A DNA stretch of 64,000 nt from DASTEQ01 sp040905185 (GTDB lineage Bacteria; Chloroflexota; Limnocylindria; QHBO01), in assembly GCA_040905185.1 (NCBI GenBank), contig JBBDRZ010000001.1, positions 1-64,000 on the forward strand. The letters run 5' to 3'. This document shows, one piece after another, positions 7,800-16,000 of this stretch; position 1 is the stretch's first letter; every line of letters starts with the position of its first letter. The notes beneath the pieces were generated by a model. That model ran no database searches, was not told where the DNA came from, and saw nothing but the letters and a program-made list of their open reading frames with translations. Both the position numbers and the translations under genes were made by a program.

Positions 7800-9152
7800 G
7801 TGTGCAGCACCTTCCGCGCGAGAACGAGAGTGCGGCACGATAATGCCCGCGAATCCCGACGTCTAACTGCGATCGACCTGTTCAGTGGAGCAGGCGGCTT
7901 CTCGTTGGGCTTCGAGCAGGCGGGATTCGACGTGATGGCCGCGCTCGACCATGACCCCGTGCATCTGGCTACCTATGCCTACAACTTCCCCCAAACTGAG
8001 CTCATCTGTGCCGATGTTCAGGGCGTCTCAGCCGAGAGGGTCTTGGAAGCGGCACGGCGATCATGGGAGCGAGCGGGAAATCGAGAGGTGTGGGACGGCG
8101 CGCTCGACGTTCTCTTCGGGGGACCGAGCTGCCAGGGCTTTTCGGTCATCGGGCGTCGAGATACGAGCGACCCCCGCAACGACCTCGTGTTCGAGTTTGC
8201 GCGCCTCGTTCGAGAGCTGAAGCCCCGTTACTTCGTGTTGGAGAACGTGCCCGGACTGCTGAGCCCGGGCTACGCGGGCGTTATGCAGCATCTGCTGAAC
8301 CGCCTGCGGAGAGCTGGCTACAGCGTGCCGCCGCCGAGGGTGCTGAATGCCCAGGACCACGGTGTACCGCAGATGAGGCGGCGGGTCTTCATCATCGGCT
8401 GGCGTACGGGGCAGCAGCCTCTCGCATGGCCCGACCCCATGGTGACAAGGAGGGTCGCTCGAGACGCGCTGTCCGACCTCCCCGATCTTGATCGCTATCC
8501 AGCGCTGTATCGGGAGGACGCAACCACGCTTTCCGCTGACGACGTGTCCCTTCTCGGCAACGAGGCTACGGATTTCGGAAGGCTCATGCGATCAACGACT
8601 CGCGAGGAGGGCGACCTTTCAACCTCGCGGGAGTGGGATCGGTATCGGTGGACCTGCTCCGGGCTCACGCGGCATTCTCCGGCGGTCGTTGAGCGCTTCG
8701 CGAATCTCGCGTGCGGTTCCCAGGATTCGGTTGGCCGTCTCCAGCGGCTGTCCCCGGACCAACCTGCTCCGACTCTCAGAGCGGGCACCGGAAGGGACCA
8801 TGGTTCCTTCACATCTGCGCGACCGATCCACTATGCCCATCCGCGCGTGATCACTGTTCGCGAGGCGGCCCGCCTGCATTCGTTTCCGGACTGGTTTCGC
8901 TTCCATTCGACAAAGTGGCACGGATTTCGACAGGTGGGGAACTCGGTACCACCGCTCTTGGCGAGAGCGGTCGCAGAGCAGATCATCCGCGCGTCGAACG
9001 CAGATCCTGCCCGCTGGCCCAATTCGCTTCGACTCGGCGAGGAACGCCTCCTGTCTCTCTCGCTGACCGAGGCGGCGGACCACTTTGGCTTCGATCGCGC
9101 CCTCCTGCCGTCGGATGTTCGGCGCGCGACGGAAGCCCGCCAGGCCGCATGA
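7800..9152 (+). CDS. DNA (cytosine-5-)-methyltransferase
   Basis: About 450 residues from the GTG at 7800, chosen for its AGAGAGG ribosome-binding site; ATG 7755 and GTG 7830 are alternatives. C5-methylase motifs run in order: motif I DLFSGAGGFSLGF (about 26-38), motif IV GGPSCQGFSV with the catalytic Cys at about 111, motif VI FVLENVPGLLS, motif VIII QMRRRVFIIGW, then a variable target-recognition region, and motif X GNSVPPLLARAVAEQI near the C-terminus. It methylates cytosine in its target site. It is the first gene of a coupled four-gene cassette ending in a Vsr-type nuclease, so it is probably the protective arm of a restriction system. Confidence 0.93.
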   Translation: MCSTFRARTRVRHDNARESRRLTAIDLFSGAGGFSLGFEQAGFDVMAALDHDPVHLATYAYNFPQTELICADVQGVSAERVLEAARRSWERAGNREVWDGALDVLFGGPSCQGFSVIGRRDTSDPRNDLVFEFARLVRELKPRYFVLENVPGLLSPGYAGVMQHLLNRLRRAGYSVPPPRVLNAQDHGVPQMRRRVFIIGWRTGQQPLAWPDPMVTRRVARDALSDLPDLDRYPALYREDATTLSADDVSLLGNEATDFGRLMRSTTREEGDLSTSREWDRYRWTCSGLTRHSPAVVERFANLACGSQDSVGRLQRLSPDQPAPTLRAGTGRDHGSFTSARPIHYAHPRVITVREAARLHSFPDWFRFHSTKWHGFRQVGNSVPPLLARAVAEQIIRASNADPARWPNSLRLGEERLLSLSLTEAADHFGFDRALLPSDVRRATEARQAA

Positions 9153-10528
9153 CGGCCCAGACTCCCCCCGCGCAGCCCGAGCGCCGGGTCGAAGCCAGTC
9201 CCGAAAAGCGATTCTTCATAGGCATGCTCGTCAAGGACATCGAGCTGATCCCGGCCATCGTCGATCTCGTCGACAACAGCGTGGACGGCGCTCTACTGCT
9301 CAGGCCAGGCGGTGACTTCGCTGGGCTATGGATCCGCATAACGACCGAATCGAATCGGTTCGTCATTGAGGACAACTGCGGCGGAATTCCGCTTGACACG
9401 GCGAGAAGGTACGCGTTCCGTTTCGGCCGACCGACCGACTTCCCGCCGGTCGAAGGCTCCGTCGGGCAGTTCGGCGTGGGCATGAAGCGAGCACTGTTCA
9501 AGCTGGGGAGGGGCTTCCGGATTGATTCGCGCACGCAGACGACGCGCTTCGTCCTGCGGGTCGATGTCGACGCGTGGGCGAGCGAGCCGGGCCCCGACTG
9601 GTCCTTCCTGTTGGACGATGTCGATGAGAGCTACCAGCCGGCCGTCGCCGACGATGTCGGCACTCTCGTGGAGGTGACGCCTCTCCACAGCAGCGTGGCG
9701 GACGATCTCGGGCTCACCCAGGTCCTTGCCTCCCTGCGGACGGATCTGCAGCTTCGGCACCAGCACGCGCTCGAGAGCGGCATCGATATCACCCTCAACA
9801 ATGAGCACTTGGTGGCGCGCCCACCGGCTCTGCTCATGTCACCAGCGATCAAGCCTATTCACGTCCGCCGAACCTTCCAGGCCAACGGGGGCGCTAGCGT
9901 CGATCTGGATCTGTTCGCCGGCCTGGTCGGCCCGCCCGAGGAGGAGGAGGTCGACGAGGGCGAGGCCGAGCAGTTCCGCCTTCCGGGTGAGGCAGGCTGG
10001 TACCTCTTCTGCAACAACCGCCTGCTGCTGGTCGCCGACCGCACCGCTCTGACCGGGTGGGGGAACGGTGCAGCCGCCTATCACCCGCAGTATCGAAGGT
10101 TCCGGGGATACGCATACCTGTGGTCACAGGATTCCTCGCTCCTGCCATGGAATACAACCAAGACGGGAGTCGATCGGGACTCGCGAGTATTCCGCTGGGT
10201 TCAGGGCCAGATGGTTACATCGCTCCGCGGGGTTCTGGCCGTCATCAACCGGGCGAAGAAAGAGCGCCAAGAGCGAGAACCCGATGATCGACCGCTCGTC
10301 TCGGCCCTCGCGGCGGCCCCCGAGGTCGAGCTCGAGCAGTTAGAGGCGTCCGAGACGATGCAAATCCCTCCTCGGGCAGCGGGTGCTGCACCGGATGTCC
10401 AGCGAATCGCGTATGGCATCCCTCGACAGGAGTTCGATGCGGCCAGGGAGGAACTGGGCGCAGACTCTCCGGCGGAGGTTGGCCGGCAGACATTCCGCTA
10501 CTTCTACGATCGGGAGGTCCCTTCGTGA
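9149..10528 (+). CDS. GHKL (MORC/MutL-like) ATPase
   Basis: A 459-residue GHKL-fold ATPase. The N box DLVDNSVDGALL (Asn about 43) binds Mg-ATP, IEDNCGGI (about 73-80) is the G1 box, and GQFGVGMKRALFKLG (about 106-120) is the G2 lid. An acidic linker follows (EEEEVDEGEAE, about 270). The start ATG overlaps the methylase stop by ATGA. Iyer and co-workers predicted that MORC/MutL-like ATPases of this type act with cytosine methylases and Vsr-like nucleases in restriction-modification systems. The layout here matches that prediction. The likely role is an ATP-gated clamp or DNA sensor; I see no nuclease domain in it. Confidence 0.82.
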   Translation: MTAQTPPAQPERRVEASPEKRFFIGMLVKDIELIPAIVDLVDNSVDGALLLRPGGDFAGLWIRITTESNRFVIEDNCGGIPLDTARRYAFRFGRPTDFPPVEGSVGQFGVGMKRALFKLGRGFRIDSRTQTTRFVLRVDVDAWASEPGPDWSFLLDDVDESYQPAVADDVGTLVEVTPLHSSVADDLGLTQVLASLRTDLQLRHQHALESGIDITLNNEHLVARPPALLMSPAIKPIHVRRTFQANGGASVDLDLFAGLVGPPEEEEVDEGEAEQFRLPGEAGWYLFCNNRLLLVADRTALTGWGNGAAAYHPQYRRFRGYAYLWSQDSSLLPWNTTKTGVDRDSRVFRWVQGQMVTSLRGVLAVINRAKKERQEREPDDRPLVSALAAAPEVELEQLEASETMQIPPRAAGAAPDVQRIAYGIPRQEFDAAREELGADSPAEVGRQTFRYFYDREVPS

Positions 10529-11430
10529 CCTCCGTCAGCTACGCTCATCGTCCTGGCAAGCACATCCAGCGGCAGATGGTTATCGATGCCTGCCGCCGCC
10601 TCAGTCCGCTGGGCCCTCTCACCGAATACCGGTACGTCGGTTTTGGGGGGCGCGAGTTCGTGGACTTCGAACTCGTGCGGCGATCGCTCGGGATCACTCA
10701 GATGATCTCCATGGAGAAGGACACGAGCGGAGAGGCCCGCTATCGCTTCAACCGACCGTTCGCGGAGATCGAGGTGCTCATGGGAGTGGCGTCTGACCTC
10801 CTACCGGGGATCGATCTCGCCGGTCCTCGGATCGTCTGGCTGGACTACGAGCAATCCCTCGACGAACAGGTCATCGACGACGCGACTCTCGTGGCGCGAA
10901 ACCTGCGGCCAGGCAGCATGCTGATCGTCACCATCAACGCTCGGCCGCCGACTCGAGCAGAAGGTAGGGTCGAGAGCCTTGCGTCCCGCGTTGGCCGCGA
11001 GCGTATCCCGCTGGGTGTGACCGACGACGTGCTGGCTCAGTGGGGTACGGCGGTCGTTCAGCGGCAGATCCTCAGGGATGCAGTGATCCGCGCGGTCCGT
11101 GATCGCGGAGACAACACCTTCTTCCAGCAGCTATTCAACGTCCAGTATGCAGACGTGGCGAACATGCAGACCTACGGCGGACTGTTGCTTTCCCCAGCCG
11201 AGGTCGAGGCATACGCCTTATGCCGATTCGACGAGCTGGATTTCGTTCGAACCGGCGAGGAAGCCATCGAGATCCGCGTGCCGGTGCTGACCCTGAGGGA
11301 GATTCTGCACCTCAACCGTCAGCTGCCACGCCAGAGCGGTCGGGCCTTGGACGTAGCTGGGCTGCCTGAGGACGATGCGGAGGCCTATGAGACGTTCTAC
11401 CGATGGTATCCGACCCCTCAGCGGCCTTAG
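10525..11430 (+). CDS. Rossmann-like (methyltransferase-fold) protein of the MORC cassette
   Basis: A 301-residue protein starting at a GTG in a GTGA overlap with the ATPase gene. Its N-terminal half has the order of a class I methyltransferase fold: YRYVGFGGREFVDFELV (about 33-49) as the first strand-loop, ISMEKD (about 66-71) as the acidic end of strand 2, and RIVWLDYEQSLD (about 108-119) as strand 4. No NPPY or other DNA-methylase motif is seen, so substrate and activity are open. Tight coupling makes it a required partner of the methylase/ATPase/Vsr set. Confidence 0.6.
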   Translation: MTSVSYAHRPGKHIQRQMVIDACRRLSPLGPLTEYRYVGFGGREFVDFELVRRSLGITQMISMEKDTSGEARYRFNRPFAEIEVLMGVASDLLPGIDLAGPRIVWLDYEQSLDEQVIDDATLVARNLRPGSMLIVTINARPPTRAEGRVESLASRVGRERIPLGVTDDVLAQWGTAVVQRQILRDAVIRAVRDRGDNTFFQQLFNVQYADVANMQTYGGLLLSPAEVEAYALCRFDELDFVRTGEEAIEIRVPVLTLREILHLNRQLPRQSGRALDVAGLPEDDAEAYETFYRWYPTPQRP

Positions 11431-11876
11431 CCGTCTTGGTCGTGGTTCCGAGGCCGTCGAGCGCGCGAGTGCGGGCGGTGATGCAAGGCAATCGTCGTCG
11501 AGACACCTCGCCAGAATTGCGGCTGCGGTCGGCACTCCACGCGCGAGGACTTCGCTTCCGTATCGACCTGCCGGTGAAAGCGAACGATCGCGTGGCACGC
11601 CCCGACATCGTCTTCTCGCGCCGCCGGCTTGCCGTGTTCGTCGATGGCTGCTTCTGGCATGGCTGCTCGGACCACTTCGTGGCATCGAAATCGAACGTCA
11701 CTTATTGGGAAGCGAAGATCGAGCGCAACCGCGTCCGGGATCAGTTGACCAACGAAGCTCTCGTAGCGGCCGGCTGGTCCGTCATTCGAGTCTGGGCTCA
11801 CCAAGACGTCTGCGTGAGCGCCGATCGAATCGAACTCGCGTATCAGCGCTCGGACCCAGCATCGAAGGGCGGGTAA
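11403..11876 (+). CDS. vsr: Very short patch repair (Vsr)-type endonuclease
   Basis: A 157-residue Vsr family nuclease. The signature includes RRRDTSPELRLRSALHARGL, FRIDLPV, RPDIVFSRRRLAVFVDGCFW, HGCSDH, then IERNRVRD and AGWSVIRVWAHQD. The Asp in DIVF, the FWHGC histidine and the zinc-type residues are intact. Classical Vsr nicks next to T:G mismatches made by Dcm-type methylases; in MORC-type cassettes it is predicted to be the restriction nuclease. It overlaps the previous gene by 28 bases if the ATG at 11403 is used; a GTG near 11442 would avoid this. Confidence 0.9.
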   Translation: MVSDPSAALAVLVVVPRPSSARVRAVMQGNRRRDTSPELRLRSALHARGLRFRIDLPVKANDRVARPDIVFSRRRLAVFVDGCFWHGCSDHFVASKSNVTYWEAKIERNRVRDQLTNEALVAAGWSVIRVWAHQDVCVSADRIELAYQRSDPASKGG

Positions 11877-11880
11877 AGGC

Positions 11881-12060
11881 AAATCGGTCCACTGGTGATG
11901 CGCGCCGGTGAGACTCGCGAACGTCGTCGTCCATGAGCCGGACGTACCGCCTACTCACCTCAAGAGAGGTTGGGCTGTGGCCAAGGATGCGTTGGAGGGT
12001 AAACACGTCACCTCCGTTAACCAGGAACATCCTGGCGAAGGTGTGTAGCACGTGAGGAGA
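11881..12060 (-). pseudogene. Tyrosine recombinase C-terminal remnant
   Basis: The minus-strand reading SPHVLHTFARMFLVNGGDVF, then LQRILGHSPTSLEVSRRYV and HRRASPVDRF, is the catalytic C-terminus of a phage integrase. The usual H-x-L-R-H box has lost its Arg (HVLHTF), so even this part would be dead. No N-terminal half exists. It lies directly after the intact vsr gene. Confidence 0.8.
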
Positions 12061-12064
12061 CACT

Positions 12065-12181
12065 GGTTGGACGGTCGTCCGCGTCTGGGAGCATGAGCGG
12101 CCGGGGATCGCCGCCGACATCGTCGAGCGGATCGTCCGCGTCGCAGCCCAGACCGGCACGACGAAGCACTCAACGGTCTGA
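12065..12181 (+). pseudogene. Second Vsr endonuclease, C-terminal fragment
   Basis: The 38-residue plus-strand reading GWTVVRVWEHERPGIAADIV followed by ERIVRVAAQTG ends at a stop at 12179. It matches the C-terminal AGWxVxRVWEHE segment of Vsr nucleases, also present in the complete vsr gene 300 bases upstream, but its sequence is different, so it is not a simple duplication. It implies that a second cassette of the same type once occupied this site. Confidence 0.65.
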
Positions 12182-12200
12182 TTCCTTCTCAGGACGCCGT

Positions 12201-12385
12201 TCAGCGGTGGCGCAGTAGGTCCATGGGCGATGCCCGGCGGTGCACCTCCGGCAGGTCTTCATCGAGGAGTTCCACGTAACGCTGCGTCACGTCGAGCGAC
12301 GCGGGACTGTGGCGCAGAATTCGCTGCAGGCTAAAGACATCTCCACCGTTCGCCAAGAAGGAACGCGCGAAGGTGTAGTCGCCGC
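12201..12385 (-). pseudogene. Third tyrosine recombinase C-terminal remnant
   Basis: The minus-strand reading GDYTFARSFLANGGDVFSLQ, then RILRHSPASLDVTQRYVELL and EVHRRASPMDLL, ends at a stop at 12201. It is related to, but clearly different from, the fragment at 11881-12060. Only the part after the HxxRH box remains. Its far end touches the HIT remnant. Confidence 0.78.
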
Positions 12386-12400
12386 TCTAGAGGGCCGGAC

Positions 12401-12653
12401 TCGGAACGACGTGCATTTTGGGATGACGTTGACCGCGTCGCGTCGTTACTCAGTGCGAGCCTGCGCCCCGACAAGCTCAACTACGAGATACACGGCAACA
12501 CGATCTCGCACCTCCATCTCCATCTTTTCCCGCGGTGGCACGGCGACCCGCTTTGCGGGGAGGCCAATCGACGGCCGCGCGGCAGAGGCGCGAACAGAGG
12601 GTGATCGCGTCGCGATAGCTCAAGCCTTGAGGAATCTTCGGCCCTCAAACTGA
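12401..12653 (+). pseudogene. HIT-family hydrolase remnant with frameshift
   Basis: The plus strand reads FWDDVDRVASLLSASLRPDK, LNYEIHGNTISHLHLHLFPR and then HGDP. The His-triad HLHLHL is intact, as in HIT-type nucleotide hydrolases. At about 12550 the reading must change frame by one base to continue as RFAGRPIDGR ... VAIAQALRNLRPSN and stop at 12651-12653. The N-terminal half is absent, replaced by the integrase fragment. Both lesions make it a pseudogene; it was perhaps an original resident gene used as an insertion target. Confidence 0.7.
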
Positions 12654-12689
12654 TGCACTACCGAGCCTAGGCTTGCTTTGACGTCACAC

Positions 12690-13835
12690 TCATTCCTCGA
12701 ATCCGAGGATGTCTTTTGCTCGGGCCAGGGCCTCCTCCTCTAACCGCTGCAAGGCGAGCAGGTCATCCTCGAACTCCGGCAGGCTTGCGTTCGTGGCTGC
12801 TAGGAACGCGGCCGCAACGGCGAGGTCGAGATTTGACTCTGCCACGCACTCGGCATGCGTCGTGGCGATCAGACGTTCCTGATCGAAGTCCTGCGCCTGT
12901 GCAGCCCTCGCCCCCGAGTCGAACGCAGCATGCGGGTCCTCGAACTCAAAGCCACGCTCCCTGACGCACGCCTTCCACGAATCCAATGCGTGGATGACCG
13001 CCTCGTCCGCGAGCGTGGCCGTCCAGATGTCCGATTCGGCCGTGCCCCTCGCATCTCGCAGCCACATCGCCTGCTCGATGTCGCCAAACAGCGCTCGCTC
13101 GGCCTCACCGAGGCACCCTCCAGCCGATTGACCTGAGTGCGAGCCGTCGCGCTCCGTAATCTCGATCCGTTCGTCCTCAGGTCCGAAGTAGTCGAGCTCA
13201 AAGCGGGCCGCGTCGTCAGGGCTCATCGCCGCTGGGTCAGGGATGTGAGCGTCGCGGCTACCCAATTCCAATCGATCGATGAAAGCGGCCACCTCCGCCA
13301 GGTGCGACCTGAGGCCGTATCCGACCGACTCCGCGGATGCTACGTCCGTGAACGTCCACTGCTCGAGCTCTGACAGCGAGCCGGGTCCACCCGTTTCGGT
13401 CTCAGGGGTCGCGGTCCCCACCTCGAAGTCCCAGCCCAGCTCCTGCATGCACGACTCGACCACAGCTCCGTGGGCATTGACGACGAGCGCCGACTCTTCC
13501 GCGGTGAGGCTGGTGGAGATGATGCTATCCGCCCGTTGGACGGCCGCCAGCTGATCCAGCCCGACGGGCGGCGTGGAATCCGAGGGCGTGGAGCTTGGCG
13601 ATGGGGGCGATCCCGGTTGCCTCGCGCCGCTCAATCCTTCTACAGCGACGACGGCGGTGACGGCGGCGATAGCGACGACGCCGGTCACGGCGATCACCCT
13701 CACAACCGACGGCCGTCGGCGGGTCGTCGCCACTCGAGCGATGGCACCCGTATCGAAGGGCCCGATCGCATGGTCGAGCTGTCGTGGGAGGTCGCTGATC
13801 AATCGCTGCTCCAGCGGGTCAAGATGCTTCGTCAC
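12690..13835 (-). CDS. Membrane-anchored protein, probable anti-sigma partner
   Basis: A 381-residue single-pass membrane protein. A basic cytoplasmic segment of about 42 residues precedes one transmembrane helix (VVRVIAVTGVVAIAAVTAVV, about 44-63). A Pro/Ser-rich linker and an acidic extracytoplasmic domain (about 95-381) with several Cys residues follow. It has no recognisable zinc anti-sigma (ZAS) motif. The ATGA overlap with the ECF sigma gene upstream in the operon and the one-helix topology suggest it controls that sigma factor. Family unknown; the role is inferred from context. Confidence 0.6.
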   Translation of the reverse strand: MTKHLDPLEQRLISDLPRQLDHAIGPFDTGAIARVATTRRRPSVVRVIAVTGVVAIAAVTAVVAVEGLSGARQPGSPPSPSSTPSDSTPPVGLDQLAAVQRADSIISTSLTAEESALVVNAHGAVVESCMQELGWDFEVGTATPETETGGPGSLSELEQWTFTDVASAESVGYGLRSHLAEVAAFIDRLELGSRDAHIPDPAAMSPDDAARFELDYFGPEDERIEITERDGSHSGQSAGGCLGEAERALFGDIEQAMWLRDARGTAESDIWTATLADEAVIHALDSWKACVRERGFEFEDPHAAFDSGARAAQAQDFDQERLIATTHAECVAESNLDLAVAAAFLAATNASLPEFEDDLLALQRLEEEALARAKDILGFEE

Positions 13836-14359
13836 TTCACCAGCTCCTTTCGAAGCTCGCGCAGGAGGCGCCCGATCCGTACGCGAACGCCCGAGTCACT
13901 CAATCCGACCTGCTCGGCGATCTCCTGAGACGTTTCGCCAAGCGCGTACCGGCGGGCCAGGATCTCGCGGTCGCGCGGAGGCAGCCGCTGGAGCGCTTGG
14001 ATGAGATCGAGCTGGTCGTCCGGTGGACTCGCTGCGGCGGTCGGACCGATGTCGTCGACAAAGGGGATGAGCCTGCGCAGGCGCCGGCGCCTCAGCGACC
14101 GCCGGGCCTCGTTGGCGGCGATCGTCAGGAGCCAGCCGCGGACCCTCTCCGGCTCGCGCAGCCCACTTCGGTTCCGCCACGCCGCGGTCCACGCCGACTG
14201 GGCAACGTCATTGGCGAGATCCGGATCGCCCACGATGGCGTACGCAAGCCGCACCATGTCGCCGTGGTGTTCGGCGACCAGAGCGGTGAATCCAGTTTCC
14301 GACACCGCCGATGGTGCTTCACCTTGGCGCTCGGTCCGCGACGCCACATCAATGTCCAT
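13832..14359 (-). CDS. ECF-type RNA polymerase sigma factor
   Basis: A 175-residue sigma-70 family factor of ECF size. Region 2 reads LVAEHHGDMVRLAYAIVGDP ... DVAQSAWTAAWRN, and region 4 has LPPRDREILARRYALGETSQ ... VGLSDSGVRVRIGRLLREL, a helix-turn-helix. I chose the ATG at 14359 (MDIDVASRTERQ) because the upstream extension lacks homology and a GGGGGA site lies before it. It is co-transcribed with the membrane protein gene and probably autoregulated. The pair sits between the defence region and the secretion operon; its target promoters are not evident here. Confidence 0.85.
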   Translation of the reverse strand: MDIDVASRTERQGEAPSAVSETGFTALVAEHHGDMVRLAYAIVGDPDLANDVAQSAWTAAWRNRSGLREPERVRGWLLTIAANEARRSLRRRRLRRLIPFVDDIGPTAAASPPDDQLDLIQALQRLPPRDREILARRYALGETSQEIAEQVGLSDSGVRVRIGRLLRELRKELVK

Positions 14360-14484
14360 TCCCCCATACGATCCTCCAGCGAACAGGATCGTTCCATCCA
14401 GGACGCCGGACGCGGGCTTAGCGACGTGGTGCACCCCGACACACGCCATCGTTGAGCGGATCTAGCTAGTCGACCGAGCGAGAG

Positions 14485-14631
14485 ATGGCCGAACTCCTGA
14501 CCCACGATCAGGTCGCATTCCGCGGCGGAGCCTATGACTGGTTCATGTCCCTCGCTGACAAGCTGCACCCGGATCGGTGCACCGCCCTGAGTCCGAAGAT
14601 GACGGCGATCGTGGCATACGTACCGCATTGA
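14485..14631 (+). CDS. Possible small protein or gene fragment, 48 residues
   Basis: An open frame from ATG 14485 (MAELLTHDQVAFRGGAYDWF) with about 77% G+C at third codon positions, ending just upstream of the secretion-operon promoter. No clear ribosome-binding site and no known domain. It may be a true short gene or the stub of a lost one. Confidence 0.3.
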   Translation: MAELLTHDQVAFRGGAYDWFMSLADKLHPDRCTALSPKMTAIVAYVPH

Positions 14632-14646
14632 CCCCGTCAAACTGCT

Positions 14647-14689
14647 GTACACAAAAGTTATTGACGAGCGTGCCGCGCAGTGCTAGCGT
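14647..14689 (+). promoter_or_regulatory. Promoter/operator of the secretion operon
   Basis: TTGACG (14661-14666), a 17-base spacer and TAGCGT (14684-14689) form a good sigma-70 promoter. The ATG of the first gene is at 14697, about where transcription should begin, so the message is probably leaderless. The upstream 19-mer GTACACAAAAGTTATTGAC recurs with one mismatch at 32951-32969, which suggests a shared operator. Confidence 0.65.
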
Positions 14690-14696
14690 GGCTCGC

Positions 14697-14981
14697 ATGG
14701 AAGACAGCATCGGTGTCCGCCAGTTGCGTGAGGAACTGCACTCCACCCTGGCCCGGATTGCGCTCGGCAACCGGCTGATTGTGCGGTGCCGGACCGAACG
14801 CCTGGCAGTGCTCCGGCCAGCCCTGTCGCAGGATCGCGGGCGCGAGACGCCGCTCACCGAATTCCGGCACACGATGCGGGCCACGATCTGGCGTGCGCGT
14901 CGCCGTCCACAGCTGCTAACCCTGTATGGGGACCCGGTGGCGGTCCTGGAGCGCTATGAGCCGGCTGAGGTGGCGTCATGA
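14697..14981 (+). CDS. Phd/YefM-type DNA-binding protein, tandem repeat
   Basis: A 94-residue protein with two Phd/YefM-like units. The first (about 6-41) is IGVRQLREELHSTLARIALG plus RLIVRCRTERLAVLRP; the second (about 53-87) is LTEFRHTMRATIWRARRRPQ plus LLTLYGDPVAVLERYEP. Phd/YefM proteins bind operator DNA and normally neutralise a Doc or YoeB toxin. No toxin gene is present nearby. The ATG sits at the expected transcription start. It overlaps the next gene by ATGA, and both probably repress the operon promoter. The second repeat is more diverged, so that part is less sure. Confidence 0.68.
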   Translation: MEDSIGVRQLREELHSTLARIALGNRLIVRCRTERLAVLRPALSQDRGRETPLTEFRHTMRATIWRARRRPQLLTLYGDPVAVLERYEPAEVAS

Positions 14982-15583
14982 CCATCGGTCGCGATCTGCA
15001 GGCATTGGGCATGCGCGAGATCCGCGAGAACATCCGGGCCGTCGTCGCGCGGGTCGAGGAGGGCGCCCCGCTGGCGGTGTTGCGCGAGGGTCAGCCGTCC
15101 GCCATCATGCTCCGCTTCGACGAGAGCCAGCGCTGGGAGCGCATCGAGCGCAGCCTCTCCGCCCTGCACGGCCTGGGGATTTATCCGGAGCTGGCGCGCG
15201 ACACCGCCGAGTTGGCGCCGCTGGTCGCCGGCCAGGTCCAGCCCGACCCCGCCGCGGTGCGCGGCCTGGCCGACAGGCCCCGGGCCATCCTCGCTCCCCT
15301 GCGCAGCGTGGGCGTCACCGACGCGCGCCAGCGCTTCGCCTCGATCCTGGATCTAGTGCAGGAGGGGCGCACGATGACGATCGTCAGCAACGGCCGCTTC
15401 GCTGTGACCGTCATCCCACCCGCCGAGTACGACCGCCTGCGCGACCTGTCGCGCGCGGTCAGCTGGTTCCGCGTCGCGGGACTGGACCTGCAGAGCGCCG
15501 ATGAGGGGGAGATCGCCGACTTCATCCGGGCGTACCGCGGACGCGCCATGACGGCGGGGAAGTCCGAGGCGGCGGGAGCCTGA
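14978..15583 (+). CDS. Double Phd/YefM-like DNA-binding protein
   Basis: A 201-residue protein with two full Phd/YefM units. The first (about 10-50) is GMREIRENIRAVVARVEEGA plus PLAVLREGQPSAIMLRFDE; the second (about 107-150) is VTDARQRFASILDLVQEGRT plus MTIVSNGRFAVTVIPPAEYD. They are joined by a linker of about 55 residues. A single chain carrying the usual dimer would bind a two-site operator. There is no toxin partner; the next gene, 11 bases on, is a VirB2-like pilin. It is most simply a regulator of the secretion operon, possibly working with its upstream neighbour. Confidence 0.72.
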   Translation: MTIGRDLQALGMREIRENIRAVVARVEEGAPLAVLREGQPSAIMLRFDESQRWERIERSLSALHGLGIYPELARDTAELAPLVAGQVQPDPAAVRGLADRPRAILAPLRSVGVTDARQRFASILDLVQEGRTMTIVSNGRFAVTVIPPAEYDRLRDLSRAVSWFRVAGLDLQSADEGEIADFIRAYRGRAMTAGKSEAAGA

Positions 15584-15594
15584 GGATCGAGCGA

Positions 15595-15987
15595 ATGGAT
15601 CGCGATTCCCCCCCGCGCTGGCTGGCAGCCGGTCGGCTGCTTCTCGCATCGGCCCTGGCCACTGCTGTCCTGCTCGCTCTTGGAACCTCAGCTCTGGCTG
15701 CCGACGTGCCGCCGGGGGCGATCGATGCACTCGCACCGGTGACGGCCATGATCGGCACCCTAGTCGCGATCGCCATCGGCCTCGGAATCGCGATCAGCGG
15801 CGCCGTGATCGTATGGGGCGGCATAGAGAAGACGATGGCCGGCGCCAACGCCGAGGCTGAGCACCGCGCCCAGCGGCGCATCGCCAACGGCATCACTGGA
15901 CTGATCTGGATGATTGTGGCCTCGGTCATCGTCGGCACGCTGACCGCCATCGCCGTCGCCTACGGCCTCATCGACCCGCCGTTCTGA
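15595..15987 (+). CDS. VirB2/TrbC-like pilin or small T4SS membrane protein
   Basis: A 130-residue protein with a signal-like helix (about 10-36, ending LALGTSALAAD). Two further hydrophobic helices (about 48-76 and 103-125) flank a charged loop rich in Ala, Glu and Arg. Size, signal peptide and the two-helix hairpin are those of VirB2/TrbC-type major pilins or Gram-positive equivalents. The position at the head of a T4SS operon fits. The assignment rests on topology and context. Confidence 0.6.
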   Translation: MDRDSPPRWLAAGRLLLASALATAVLLALGTSALAADVPPGAIDALAPVTAMIGTLVAIAIGLGIAISGAVIVWGGIEKTMAGANAEAEHRAQRRIANGITGLIWMIVASVIVGTLTAIAVAYGLIDPPF

Positions 15988-16000
15988 GCCCATCCATGCC

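Noticed and set aside
14697..15583. Classical toxin-antitoxin module
   Set aside because: Only Phd/YefM-type units are present; no toxin gene follows or precedes them.
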